Shown one piece after another: positions 1 to 11,014 of a stretch of DNA of 64,000 nucleotides. Made by a program: the position numbers and the translations under genes. Every line of letters begins with the position of its first letter. The stretch's first letter is position 1. The stretch covers positions 21,123,501-21,187,500 of the forward strand of contig NC_068556.1 in NCBI RefSeq assembly GCF_022201045.2, in the 5' to 3' direction. This stretch comes from Citrus sinensis. Taxonomy: Eukaryota > Streptophyta > Magnoliopsida > Sapindales > Rutaceae. Under the pieces are notes generated by a model. It searched no databases, had not been told where the DNA came from, and saw only the letters and a program-made list of their open reading frames with translations.

Positions 1-3000
1 GGTTGTTGTGATGGATAGCCCAAATCGTTTAAGATAAAACTTATCCATAGCCCTTCACATATCTCAAGGGCCATGCCTCGATATTCTGCTTCAGCGCTCG
101 AACGGGCAACGACATGTTGTTTCTTGCTTCTCCATGTGACAAGGTTTCCTCCCACAAAGGTAAAGTATCCTGAAGTAGAGCGTCTATCACTAACTGACCC
201 GGCCCAATCTGCATCAGTATAAACTTCTATGTTGCTGTAATCTTTATTTTTGGAAAATAAGATTCCTTTTCCTGGATTTGTCTTCAGGTACCTCAGGATC
301 CGCATTACTGCTTTCATGTGTTGTTCTCCGGGATTATGCATAAACTGGCTTACAACACTTAATGCATAAGCAAGATCTGGCCTTGTGTGGGACAAGTACA
401 TCAATCTTCCAATCAGCCTTTGATATCTTCCTTTGTCTACTGGAACTTGGTCTGAAGTAATACAAAACTTCAGTCCTTCTTCTATTGGGGTGTCAATAGG
501 CTGACAAGCTGTCATTCCCGTTTCGTGCAATAGATCTAAGGCATATTTCCTTTGAGACAGAAATATTCCTCCCTTAGATCGAGAAACCTCAATTCCAAGA
601 AAGTATTTTAAGGCATCTAAATCCTTCATCTCAAACTCTCTTGACAAGTACTTCTGAAGAGCCTCTGTTTCTTCCTCGTCGTTGCCTGTAACTACCATAT
701 CATCCACATAGACAATAAGGGCAGTGATTTTACCTTGTCGTTTTTTAATGAATAAGGTATGATCTGAATTGCTTTGGTTATACCCAAAACGAACTATAGC
801 CTTTGTGAATTTCCCGAACCATGCTCTTGGGGATTGCTTCAACCCATACAATGATTTCTTCAATTTGCATACTTTCTGATTGAGTCGTTCTGGTCCACTG
901 CATCCTGGTGGCAAATCCATATAAATTTCTTCAGACAGGTCTCCATGGAGAAAAGCATTCTTTACATCGAACTGTTGCACTGGCCAATCCAAGTTGACTG
1001 CTAATGATAATAAGATACGAATAGTATTAATTTTTGCTACTGGTGCAAACGTATCAGTATAATCAATCCCGTAGGTTTGGGTGTAACCCTTAGCTACAAG
1101 TCTTGCTTTGTATCGTTTAATAGAGCCATCTGCTTTGTATTTTATAGTGTAGATCCATCGACAACCCACTGGTTTCTTTCCTGGTGGAAGATCAACTAGT
1201 TCCCATGTTTGATTTTTCTGAAGAGATCTCATTTCATCATTCATAGCCACTTTCCACTTTGAATCTTTTAAAGCTTCCTGCACACTGTTAGGAATAGATA
1301 CAACAGATAATTGATTCACAAATGACTGATTTGATTCTGACAAGCGATGGTTAGACACAAAATGACTCATAAGGTATTTGACTCTACTAGAGAAGTCAGG
1401 CTCATATGTGGGTTTAGGGATACCTCTATTTTGATGCTGGGGAAGAATTCTTCTAATCGGACTTGTGGTAGGAACATCCTCTGCAGACGATTGGTTAGGT
1501 ATTTCTTCATGTGACTTATTCTCGATTGCAGTTGTGTCTGAGTTATTGTGCTCCCCAAATGTGTCTTCACATATCTCAGCCTGCGAATCATCATCATTTG
1601 CTTTTCCTGTATCTTGAAGGTTTACTATCTTAATGGAAGATTGACTTTCTTTAGGTGGAAGATATGTAAGAGTATGAATTTCCTCTTCATTATACTCCCC
1701 CTGAAATTCAGACTCTGACAAGTAGTACATGATATCTTCATGAAAAACGACATCCATGGTGATGTATATTTTTCTTGATGGTGGATGATAGCATCGGTAT
1801 CCCTTTTGATGTAAGGCATACCCTACAAACACACAACGTAGTGCTCGAGGAGATAATTTGTCTTGTTGCGGTAAATGAACGAAGGCAACACAGCCAAACA
1901 CATGTGGGGGTAGATTCGGCACATTTGGTGACATAATTGCATCATTCAGAACTTGGAAAGGAGTCTGGAATCCAAGGGAGCTTGAAGGTGTTCGATTGAT
2001 CAAGTATGCTGCGGATGCCAGTGCTTCTCCCCAATAAGATAATGGCATGTGGGCTTGGATTAGTGATGCTCGAACAACTTCTAGTAAATGTCTGTTTTTT
2101 CGTTCAGCAACGCCATTTTGTTGGGGTGTCCCCACACAAGTGGTTTGATGGACAGATCCTTGTGATTTCAGAAACTGTTGAATTGCCGTGCTCATATACT
2201 CGCCTCCATTATCAGTATGTAGAACTCGAATTTGTGTCTGAAATTGAGCTGTCACCATCTTATGAAATCTTTGAAATAAAGAGTTTACTTCGTCTTTCGA
2301 TTTCATCAGAAAAATCCATGTCATTCTGCTACAATCATCAATAAATGTAACAAACGAACGAGCACCTCCAATTGTAGAAACTTTAGATGGCCCCCATACA
2401 TCAGAATGTACTACCATAAAAGGAACTGGATTTTTATTTAAGGACAATGGAAAAGTAGTTCGATGGCTTTTTGAAAGTTCACAAACATCACATTTAAAGT
2501 TACAAACATCAAATTTCAGAAACAAACTAGGAAATAATTTTTTTAAGTAACCAAATGACACATGCCCTAAACGTCTATGCCATAACCAAATTTCTGATTT
2601 CCCTTTTTTTATGGAACTATCTGCGACTAGTGCGGGGCTTAGCTTTCTAGTGTTTGTTGATGACATCTCCAAGTAGTACAAGTTGCCTCGTCTAATACCA
2701 TAACCAATCGTTTGCTTCGTTTGGATGTCCTTAAACACACAATGATCAGGCCAAAAAATTACAACACATGATAAGTAAGTGGTTAATTGAGACACAGATA
2801 AAAGATTATAATCTAAAGATGGAACAATTAACACAGCGTCTAAATTTAATTCATTTGTGAGTCGTAAAGATCCTTCCCCAATAACTGAGGTTGTGGTTCC
2901 ATTTGCAGTGGAAATATGTTTTTGTGAAGATGGTTTCAATTGAGAAACTTGTCGAGAATCAAAAGTCATATGATCAGTTGCCCCAAAATCAATTATCCAT

Positions 3001-3116
3001 GTACTATTAATAACAGGTGTAAGAGTTTTAAGGGCCTTACCTGGACTGACAGAGGTTGCGATTTGCACTGAAGATTCTTTTCTAAGATCTGTAGTGGATG
3101 TGGATACTGCAGTTTT
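1..3116 (-). CDS. Copia pol polyprotein: protease, integrase, reverse transcriptase, RNase H (partial)
   Basis: I checked every codon of this frame from 3116 to the window edge and found no stop, about 1,038 codons in the gag frame. Seen in order: a protease with WIIDFGATDHM (2999-2967), where the usual catalytic Asp-Ser-Gly reads Asp-Phe-Gly; an integrase zinc-binding region with HRRLGH and CNFKCDVC; the integrase catalytic core with HSDVWGP, HTDNGGEY and GVAERKN, so the D-D-E residues are present; a reverse transcriptase with WELVDLPPGKKPVGCRW and YVDDM (the active-site aspartates, near 700); and RNase H with TDADWAGS and SSAEAEYRGMA. It begins right after the gag stop without its own start, so it would need readthrough or a shared precursor. 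The Phe in the protease triad probably weakens or abolishes processing. Confidence 0.93.
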
Positions 3117-3965
3117 TTATCCATGCTTGGTGCTCTTTTTTCGAGTATCCCACCAGTCAGGATATCCAATGATTTCAAAACATTGTTCTTTCGTATGACC
3201 CTTCTTTCTACAATGAGTGCAATGGAGTGATGACTTGTCAACAAACTTCCTTTGAGGCTGTTGTCGTGCTATCATAGCAGACGTTTCTGAGTCGACCTTC
3301 TTGTTTAGTTTGTTTTGCCGTATATCTTCTCTTCGGATCAGAGAATAACATTCTTCTAAGTCTGGGATAATGTCTTTTCGTAGAATTTCTCCACGAACTT
3401 GGTCAAATTCTTCATCTAGCCCAGCAAGAAAAATGTGCACTCTCAATCTTTCAACAGACCTTCTGTATATTACAACATCTTCTGGATCCTTCATGACCAC
3501 TTTATCTCGGTGATCAAGTTCTCGAAATATTTCGACCAATTCTCCATAGAATTTAGAGAGTGGTTGTCCATTTTGCTTGGTAGAGAATGCCTTCTGGTTT
3601 AGAGTGAAAACTTGTAATTCATCGCTTCCATCATAGAAGGCTTTTGATAATGCATCCCAGATTTCGTAGGCTGTAGGAATTCGTAAATATCGCTTCATGA
3701 TCTCCGGAGACATGGATATGAGTAACCATCTTTTTACTTTTTGGTTCTCACTATACCATTTCTCATATTCCTTTGAAGATTCCTCAAATGGCTTTGTGTT
3801 GCTACGAATATATGAGAGTTTTTCTCTTTCTGCAAGATGCATCTCCATTATTTGAGACCAAACATCGTAGTTTGTCTCAGTGAGGATAATTCCAGTATTA
3901 AATACTCCATCAGATTGAACAGATTGAATGACAACAGGACTAGATTCAGTTGGAGTTTTCTCCAT
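3117..3965 (-). CDS. Copia gag polyprotein (UBN2-type capsid plus zinc knuckle)
   Basis: This 282-residue reading frame has the layout of plant copia Gag. An N-terminal segment with N-Y-D-V-W is followed by a UBN2-like helical capsid region (about residues 30-210) and a CCHC zinc knuckle, CTHCRKKGHTKEQC (C-X2-C-X4-H-X4-C), near residues 248-261. Gag forms the virus-like particle that packages element RNA in the cytoplasm. The ATG at 3965 lies directly downstream, in element sense, of an ~80-nt A-rich tract. The frame ends in TAA at 3119-3117, and the same frame then continues as pol. In most plant copia elements gag and pol are one uninterrupted frame, so this stop is either a lesion or a device that makes excess Gag. 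Confidence 0.93.
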   Translation of the reverse strand: MEKTPTESSPVVIQSVQSDGVFNTGIILTETNYDVWSQIMEMHLAEREKLSYIRSNTKPFEESSKEYEKWYSENQKVKRWLLISMSPEIMKRYLRIPTAYEIWDALSKAFYDGSDELQVFTLNQKAFSTKQNGQPLSKFYGELVEIFRELDHRDKVVMKDPEDVVIYRRSVERLRVHIFLAGLDEEFDQVRGEILRKDIIPDLEECYSLIRREDIRQNKLNKKVDSETSAMIARQQPQRKFVDKSSLHCTHCRKKGHTKEQCFEIIGYPDWWDTRKKSTKHG

Positions 3966-4046
3966 TTTTTTTTCTTTTTTTTCTTTTTTTCTCTTTTTTT
4001 TCTTTTTTTTCTTTTTTTTTGTTTTTTTTTGTTTGTTTTTTTTTTT
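3966..4046 (-). repeat. A-rich leader tract directly before gag ATG
   Basis: In element sense this is about 80 nt of nearly pure A broken by single G or C residues, ending at the gag start codon. On the plus strand it reads as T-runs with isolated c or g. It may be simple slippage expansion. A-rich unstructured leaders can also help translation, but that role is inference here. Confidence 0.75.
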
Positions 4047-4090
4047 CGTCTAGATTGAAAGAAGGAAAAAAAACAACCTTTTTAGGTAAC

Positions 4091-4305
4091 AAAACGACAG
4101 GTCGTTTGGCCACTACTTATCAAACCGACATATCGGTTATGGTGGAATATAAACGACATGTCGTTTTAATCCTGCTGCGCTTCTGGATACTAAGCGTCAC
4201 GTCGTTTTATCTATAATTTAAAAACGACATGTCGGTTTTAATATAACAAAAAACGACACGTCGTTTTTTTACTTCTGCACTTCTGAGATAAAAACGACAT
4301 GTCGG
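4091..4305. repeat. Array of seven imperfect palindromes, consensus AAAACGACATGTCGTTTT
   Basis: The copia leader between primer site and gag contains palindromic units at about 4091-4107, 4122-4138, 4151-4167, 4192-4208, 4221-4239, 4249-4269 and 4290-4305. Start-to-start spacings are about 31, 29, 41, 29, 28 and 41 bp. The array therefore looks like a ~100-bp higher-order unit of three palindromes, repeated twice and followed by a seventh. The 41-bp gaps share a similar spacer (CTTCTGGATA and CTTCTGAGATA). In RNA each unit could form a short hairpin; in DNA each could bind a symmetric dimer. The function is not known to me. Confidence 0.85.
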
Positions 4306-4700
4306 CTGACGTCGTCTTCAACCTCTGGAGCGCGTGAGAGCGCGTGAATGATGACAGAGGCGCGTGGTTGACTGGCCGTGGCTTCGAGTGGCCCGTGGGA
4401 GCGCGTGGGAATGTGTTTAAATGCGAAATTTTTACAGTTTCCTCACTGAAAACTGAGAAATTTGGTGGTATTCTTGGTTTTTGAGGAACACAGTCTCGGA
4501 AAATTGATGGGATTGTTGATAAATTTGTAAACTCAAGTTTTTTACGTATGGGTGGCTTGTTTCTTGATCGGCATGGATATCTGTAATGGTAGGAATGGGT
4601 TTAAGAAAGAAAATGGTGGGAAAAATGGGTGTGGGAGGAATTTGGTTTCCTCTGTTTTTGTTACAAACAGAGCAACGGAACTTGAAGAAACTTGAGCGTA

Positions 4701-4718
4701 TTCATGGCTCTGATACCA
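4701..4718 (-). other. Primer-binding site, initiator tRNA-Met type
   Basis: Read on the minus strand, TGGTATCAGAGCCATGAA follows directly on an LTR ending in TTCA. This is the usual plant copia primer site, complementary to the 3' end of initiator tRNA-Met, where minus-strand DNA synthesis starts. It fixes the inner edge of the 5' LTR at 4719. Confidence 0.9.
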
Positions 4719-4943
4719 TGAAGAAACGTGTTTTCATTTCTTAAATAAAACATTATACATTGAGAGTTATTTATAGATGCAGCGGCTACATTTTTTCAAA
4801 GATTACATGTGTGAATACGGAAGGAAATGTGTCAATCCGTTCGGCGCGGATCTTGTCTTTGACAAGTGCAGATTACCCCTTTGACAAGTGCAGATTCTGT
4901 CTTTCAAAGTTTCATTCAATGCCGTTTTATATGATTCTCAACA
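4719..4943 (-). repeat. 5' LTR of the copia element (outer edge tentative)
   Basis: The inner edge at 4719 is set by the primer-binding site. The outer edge is proposed at 4943, because the minus strand there starts TGTTGAGAATC, a typical copia LTR start, which gives a 225-bp LTR with TG...CA ends. A second TGTTG start at 4952 is also possible. The LTR contains a TATA box (CTATAAATAA, minus strand, 4776-4767), putting transcription start near 4745 and making R-U5 very short. It also has two copies of a 17-bp direct repeat, TTTGACAAGTGCAGATT (about 4858-4874 and 4880-4896), in U3, the usual place for enhancer repeats. The partner LTR needed to confirm the edge lies outside the window. Confidence 0.7.
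4767..4776 (-). promoter_or_regulatory. LTR TATA box
   Basis: CTATAAATAA on the minus strand within the LTR lies about 50 bp upstream of the LTR/primer-site junction. This is the correct position to start full-length retroelement RNA. Confidence 0.65.
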
Positions 4944-7900
4944 AAGTCAACAATGGATTTCCGTTACCGGTTTTGCAGGAGCAAAGCTTCTTGCAGAGGC
5001 TAGCCAAGGTCGGAAATTTAAGCGGGCTGGGCCGCAATACTTGCTACTGTGTCTGCATAATTCGTCATTCTGCACTTTTGCAGAAAAATGGGCCACATGA
5101 CATTGGAGCTGGTGACTTTGGAGCAACATTAGATGGGAATGGTAGTCCTGAATCTTTTGATTGAACCGAACTGAAGTTTGTTTCTACGTTTTACACAGTT
5201 GGGACAAATGGGTATTAATTGCTTGCCTCTGACATCAATCAATTGAGCGGAATGACTCAGTTAAAGCCCCTTACTCTCCGTTGGAAATCAAAATTTTTCA
5301 TTACAATCCTATATCTTCTTGTATTACTAATTAACTCTCAAATTTCCATTATCTTTTGCATAACTTGATAGTCCAACTGACAGTTTGGGACCCGCTATAC
5401 TTAGCAGCAGCTGTTTTGGTAGTCACTTGCCGATTTTGATCATGATCAATGCCGGTAACCTACGCTAAAATATTGCCAGAAAGAATTGGCTAGATTAAAA
5501 TGCGCAACTCGATTACCCAATTTTTGTTTCTGCCCATAGAGTTGATCGCTTCTGACATTTACCTCCATAAAATTAATATCCAACATACTATACTCGGCAC
5601 TCAGTAGACAGAATTGCAGAGAAATTGAATGTGTGATGTTAACGCCCGTAATTATTTCAACAAGTCTGTAAGTTAGGAGTCGTGTATACGTGGTCCCTCA
5701 GCCTTGGATTAGACTGCTGCTATGTTAAATATACGCAGAAATGGACTAGCACTTAAAAACATAGCTCGCAGGGCCACTAGTGGCCTATTTCTGTGCGGTT
5801 TATTTAGAAGAAGGGTGCCAATCAGCACGGTTTCTTTCTGCAATTATTTCTGTCAATTAATAAGAAAAATGGACATTGGTGAAAACGGAGATTAATGCGG
5901 GGATTGGGGCCATCTGCACTTAAGAGCCTACTAAAAGTGACATCTGAAAATTGCCCTAGTGTAATGGTCCTACGGAATTCTACTGTTTAATTTAATTTCC
6001 ATGTGGAAGCATAAATAAAGACAATAATTGAAACTGTGCCACCTACTTCTCTCTCTCTTTTTTTTTTTTTTTTTGATTTTAGGAGAAAAGTTTTTATCTA
6101 TCTACGAACAAGACTCTAAATGAATTAATTGATCAGATTTGAGATTGGATTATGGCAATGCTGAGCTTAGACCGGTGGAGGTCTAGCTTTACTTTTCATA
6201 TTCATTTGGCCAAGCGAGTTAGATTTGGTGTGAGCTAGTGTTAGATTTTGATTCTGGAGGTTCTAGCAACATCATAATCTTGTTGGAAGTTTGATACAAA
6301 AGGATAATTAGCTGGCTATGTGCATTGAATCTAAGCAGAATTAGAAAAAGGTTTCTAATGAATTGAATTGTGTTGAATAACTTGCATCTCTTTTTGGTAA
6401 TCTGATATTGTGGTTCCTGAGTGATAGTTCTTGTCGAATAAAAATTTATATGTACTGAAAAAGAAAAAAGATGGCTATGTGTTTGATAAATAACACAAGC
6501 AATCAAGTAGATGTTATTTGTTGTCATTTGTAAAGTTTATTTATTTTTCAATAAATAGATATATAAATTAACTAACTATACTACTCAAGCCAAGGTGCAA
6601 GTGCTTACCAAAAGAACTTTTAACATCATCTTTGGAGTTCAAACAACAAGAAAATCTTGCATATCACGTACGGCCGATAAAACTACGCCACATGTCTTAA
6701 AATTTTTTTTTCACTCACTTTATGGTTGATTCATTTGAAAGTCCCATGTATTGATATGATTTGAAAGTTTATTGGATATACGCACAGATAACAGATTGCT
6801 CATATCTTATAAAGATCTTCTCTTAAATGAATTTATTTGGCTCTTTCTAACAAATTTAACAAAATACTACCAGTCAGTCCTTTTTTTTTTTTTTACTATT
6901 TTAAAGTGTAGTATAATTGAAAATTATTTTTTTTTCATACCCGAGTGTATAAGCAGGGTTTAAACCTTAAAATTTTTTTATACTACTCGAGAGATTTTAA
7001 AATTCACATAATAATAAGTGAACCCTGTAGATATATATGCTTTGAGTTAACAAATATGAGATAGCTCGAATGTCATATATAAAATGGTATCAAATCAAAT
7101 GAAATTGCAGTGATTAAGTTGATGAATGACATTTTATGACGATCGACTCAATCCATTTGCCATATCTAATCCCACTTAAGATTACAAACTTTGACGTCTT
7201 GAACAACTCAAGGTGGAAATTAACAACATCTCTGCACTAAAAAACTGTTTTAATTCAAAGTTGTGGCTAATCTTTCGTCTTATCAAATCTTCTCATGTCA
7301 GTTACGGGTCCTAAAAATCATTCATCGACGCAGACAAATGACTTGGTATAATTAGTCAGTACCGTGGACACACGGGTCCCATGGTGTCCTGCCATTGGAG
7401 TCACAGTAGATCATCAGTTGATTACGATTTTTGAGCTTACTTTTTACTTGTTTACCAAGTACCTCTTGAAGAGGCACCCATATATGTACTATTAACAAAA
7501 GCTAGGGTTTACCATACTGAAAATATATTAATACATATGAAACATTATTATAACTCAAGGTTCATGGTTTACTTTTTTAAGTTGTAAAAACTAATATCTA
7601 TGGTCAATAGCCACCTGCAAAATACAAAACTTAAAGCCCTCATCAACTCAATAACAAAGACGAGAGAGATGATCAAAAGCGTGTGGGTCCTCCGATCACA
7701 ATCTTGAATCATGATGTTATAAGGAAGATAATCTCGTGGCCCATGATTGTTTGCTCCTAATTAGGGTTACAAAATGAAGAAAAAGTTTGAAGTAATCCCA
7801 CTTTGTTCTAACTAGGGTTAGAGTTCTAGCTATCGACGTCACATTATATATGGTATATATTAACTTACTAACAACACAACACATATGTCCTATTAATAAA

Positions 7901-10254
7901 TAAAAAAAAAAACTAGGATATTGACTTCGTTTGCTTAAGTTAGCTTTACATTTCACAAAAGTGAAATTGCACCACAAAATACAAGGTGCAACTATGAGAA
8001 CGAGAAAAGAATATCTTTTTTTCGATGGACGTGGCCAATCCACAGTACTAATTGAAAAGAGAAAGGGTACCCCACTAGATTAGGATGGAAAAGAACATCA
8101 CGGAAACCATTTTCAATGTCTTTTTATTGGTGCCAAAGAACTTCTGTAAGAAAATTATCTCTTTCAAATAATCCATTGAGTTATTCAAAGAAGTGAATTT
8201 CAACAATGACCGTAAATTATCAGCAAGCACGTTTTATATGTTACGGTTCGGAACCTGATTAAAAAAAAAAATCAACTTTTAACATATGGTACCTTTTAAT
8301 CCATATATAAGAATTATCAATACCAATCAAATTAAATTATAAAAGATTTTACCCTCTTGCTACCACACATTAACTAACCTTTTTAAACAAAACAGAAGCT
8401 TCGAGAGGTGGCCTTAAGACATAGTTTACATATAAAAGTAGTTAAAATTATTTAATTCCCTTATTTTTCTTGGGTTTTTTTTTTTTAATTTTTCCCGACC
8501 ACGAAGCTTCTATTTTGAATTAGGATTATATAATAATAATAAATCATAAATGGTAAGGACCACTGTTTTAAAAGCATGTTGCATTCATCGTCTGTATCAA
8601 GGTTTCGATCGTTATTTAAGATTTTTGGCCGCCGTTTGATTGACAAAACATTATTTATAGCTTGTGGCAGATAGCTTATTAAAGTGAGACCTAAACTAAT
8701 ACTTTATATGCAGTGAGATTTCATGCAACATTAGGTTTCGAGCTAGGCTCTTTTTTTCCCCCCTGTTATTATTATTTCTTCCTAGTGCATAATGTCACTA
8801 TCTTGGTGTTGGTGTCAAATAATTAGTAATTAATGCATTGACCACATATACATGATATTGAGGGTCCAAAGCTACAATAAATTAATACGGCTAGAGTCTT
8901 TCTATAACAAAAGCTAACTTATAGGCATCATTATTCTTTCCTTACTTTACCCCTAATAATTGAGTAAACATTGAATAAAACAAATAATGATGGTTCTTGA
9001 ATTGTACGAGTAATGTTTTGTTGTTGTCCAAGAATATTTATTCGAAGAAATTAAGTGATAAAAAAGGAAAAAAAAATTCAAGTCATGGACCTTGTTGTTT
9101 GGTGTTGGAAACAAATTAAAAGATTGTAAGTAAGATTGTATTGTTTAATATGATTCCAAAATTTATGATCATAACCCTCGGGATTTGCTTATTGTTAATC
9201 TCTAAGTGGCTTAATGACACATGATAAAATGTGCTCAAACTTTACTAAAGCTATGGGCTTGTGTGTTGGCAAGATTGAAAACTCGTCGAACTTTTAATCG
9301 TTTCGATTTCACAATTAATAATTGCATTGCACATAATACAATACAATTAGTTCTGATTGAATTAAATGAATTGAACTATTCTTGTATTATATGGATGAAC
9401 TGATTCCAGTTATCGCTATTGGAATTAATCAATTGCCGAATAACATGAGAAAATTCTATAGTAATCCAAGCGCATAGAATAAGACGGCATCTAAAATAAT
9501 TACACTCCGTAAAGTTTGAGCATAGTCTAAAAGACAAACGGTAAATACATTTTGATTAATATATTTACTTATTAATTCTGTAATATAAGAACAAATTTGG
9601 TGTTATTAAATTACTAATTGTACTGTCTTTAATTTTTTTTTTTCATTTTTGGGTAAAATCCAAATTGATTTTTATCTTCTTACCTCTTTTAAATTTAAAT
9701 TCAAGTGACTAACTGAAGAAAGTTGCTCAAAAACCACCGTCCTTGGGATTTCTATTATTATTATTATTATTTAGCACAAATCTCTCTCCACTGATTCTGA
9801 GCAGAGTTTGAACACTATGCCTCTCATTTTCAACATATATAATAGATTTTACCATATTAACTAGAGGACACCTATGTAACATTGTGTATTTTCCAAGGTT
9901 TCAGAAGAATTGTGATTTCCTCACATGAATTGGAGATGGAGGATGACATTATACTCTCTTCCCCTTACAATCTAGTTTATATAAATAGTGATGTTAGATT
10001 ACAATTGAGATATAAAATTTGTATTCCAATTGACGTAAAATTTGCATTTTGCTCATTAATAAAAGCTATGTAATTGTGACATTGATTATGGGAAAAAAAG
10101 AATTTACTACTAGTTAGCTTGTTGTTGCCGTTGATTGTATCATGATATTTTAAATATAAATTTTATACCTCTTTGTGTGCTAACATTGCTTTAAGCCGCT
10201 TGCTATCGTTGTTTTGCAGTCATATTAATCAAGAGATACCCAAACAAATGAACG
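4944..10254. other. Intergenic, no gene recognised
   Basis: This is AT-rich DNA with many poly-A/T runs. Short open frames occur in all frames (for example near 6219-6527 and 7717-8043, minus), but none shows a known domain, splice logic or coding-like composition. The segment from 4953 to about 5160 is richer in GC than the rest and may belong to an older element or to the outer part of the LTR. I see nothing else I can support. Confidence 0.6.
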
Positions 10255-10327
10255 GCGCTCGTGGCCTAATGGATAAGGCGTCTGACTTCTAATCAGACGA
10301 TTGTGGGTTCGAGTCCCACCGAGCGTG
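10255..10327 (+). tRNA. tRNA-Arg (UCU anticodon)
   Basis: A 73-nt cloverleaf can be folded by eye. The acceptor stem GCGCTCG pairs with CGAGCGT (top pair G-U). The D-arm lies in GGCCTAATGGATAAGGC. The anticodon stem TCTGA/TCAGA carries loop CTTCTAA with anticodon TCT at 10288-10290. The T-arm is GTGGG-TTCGAGT-CCCAC. The internal promoter boxes A (TGGCCTAATGG) and B (GGTTCGAGTCC) are intact and there is no intron. It reads AGA codons in the cytosol. The discriminator base is G, and CCA is not encoded, as expected for a nuclear gene. Confidence 0.96.
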
Positions 10328-10331
10328 CTGA

Positions 10332-10337
10332 TTTTTT
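10332..10337 (+). terminator. RNA polymerase III terminator
   Basis: A run of six T starts five bases after the tRNA 3' end, followed by CTTTT. This is the normal pol III stop signal. Confidence 0.8.
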
Positions 10338-11006
10338 CTTTTAACCGTTTTTTCCGTTAAAGTGTGCAAGTTGCGTAACAAAAGGTCAAAAAATTCCGGC
10401 TATGACCGTTGTTTGTTTGTCCCTGGGTCCGGATCCTGTAACCCAACCTAGAGGCCAGTGTCATACTGTCATAGACCATTATTAACACTGCAGCAGCAAT
10501 CATTTTCAGCTGGAGCCCTCCAGATTCTCTTATCAAATTCCCAGTAAACTCCTTCCCCGGAAGGCCATCAATGCGTTCTCTAAGGACACTTCAGTCTTTT
10601 CCTGCGGTTGATAATCTCATTAATCCACCAATAATTAACTAAACAGGTGCTGAGAGACGATGACACGAAAACAAGACGTGGTGATGTGGGTCCGGGTAAG
10701 AGAGGTGGGTCTGGGTTGGACCATGAGTGCTTGCTGGGTCTTTGAAACTGAGAGTGAGAGTGGGACCCTCGGGGGGGATGGAGTACGTAGCCCACCGTTT
10801 GGGTTCCGATCGCGTGATGATTGATGATGGCGCACACACACACAGTTTTGCTGGCCCGTGAACTTGCAACTCTTGATTTCGGCGAAGGAGAGAAGTGGGT
10901 CCCGCCGCTATACACTAACTAAACGGACCACAATTGGCACTCAGCTGTGGGACCATGGGCCTGGGTTGAGTTGATAGGAGCCGACTCCTTCCGTGGTAAT
11001 TAGCTC
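10338..11006. other. Intergenic, moderately GC-rich, no gene supported
   Basis: Between the tRNA and the hAT-like element lies a stretch of more balanced base composition (about 10400-10980). It is open in several minus-strand frames (for example 10915-10580), but no domain is recognisable and several frames are open at once, which argues for composition and not coding. Confidence 0.5.
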
Positions 11007-11014
11007 ATGGTTAG

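Larger units (their letters stand above)
1..4943 (-). mobile_element. Ty1/copia LTR retrotransposon, 3' end cut off by the window edge
   Basis: In element order (right to left) it shows a 5' LTR (about 4943-4719), a primer-binding site matching initiator tRNA-Met (4718-4701), a ~735 bp leader, gag (3965-3117), and pol in the order protease, integrase, reverse transcriptase, RNase H (3116 to the window start). Integrase before reverse transcriptase places it in the copia superfamily. The 3' end of RNase H, the polypurine tract and the 3' LTR lie left of base 1, so LTR identity (insertion age) and the target duplication cannot be read here. The pol frame carries no stop after the gag/pol TAA, which suggests a fairly young copy. 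Confidence 0.95.

Noticed and set aside
1367-1819. Two minus-strand open frames (1597-1367 and 1819-1625)
   Set aside because: They are in a different frame from the open copia pol and show no domain; shadows of pol.
2993-3244. 83-codon minus-strand frame over the gag/pol junction
   Set aside because: It is out of frame with both gag and pol. I considered it as a frameshift route between them, but gag and pol are already in the same frame, so no frameshift is needed.
4760-5164. 134-codon plus-strand frame (and nested frames) through the LTR
   Set aside because: It starts within the LTR, has no known domain, and several frames are open together; treated as non-coding.
10580-10915. 111-codon minus-strand frame with two overlapping frames
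   Set aside because: All three are open because of local GC-richer composition; no recognisable domain or splice support.
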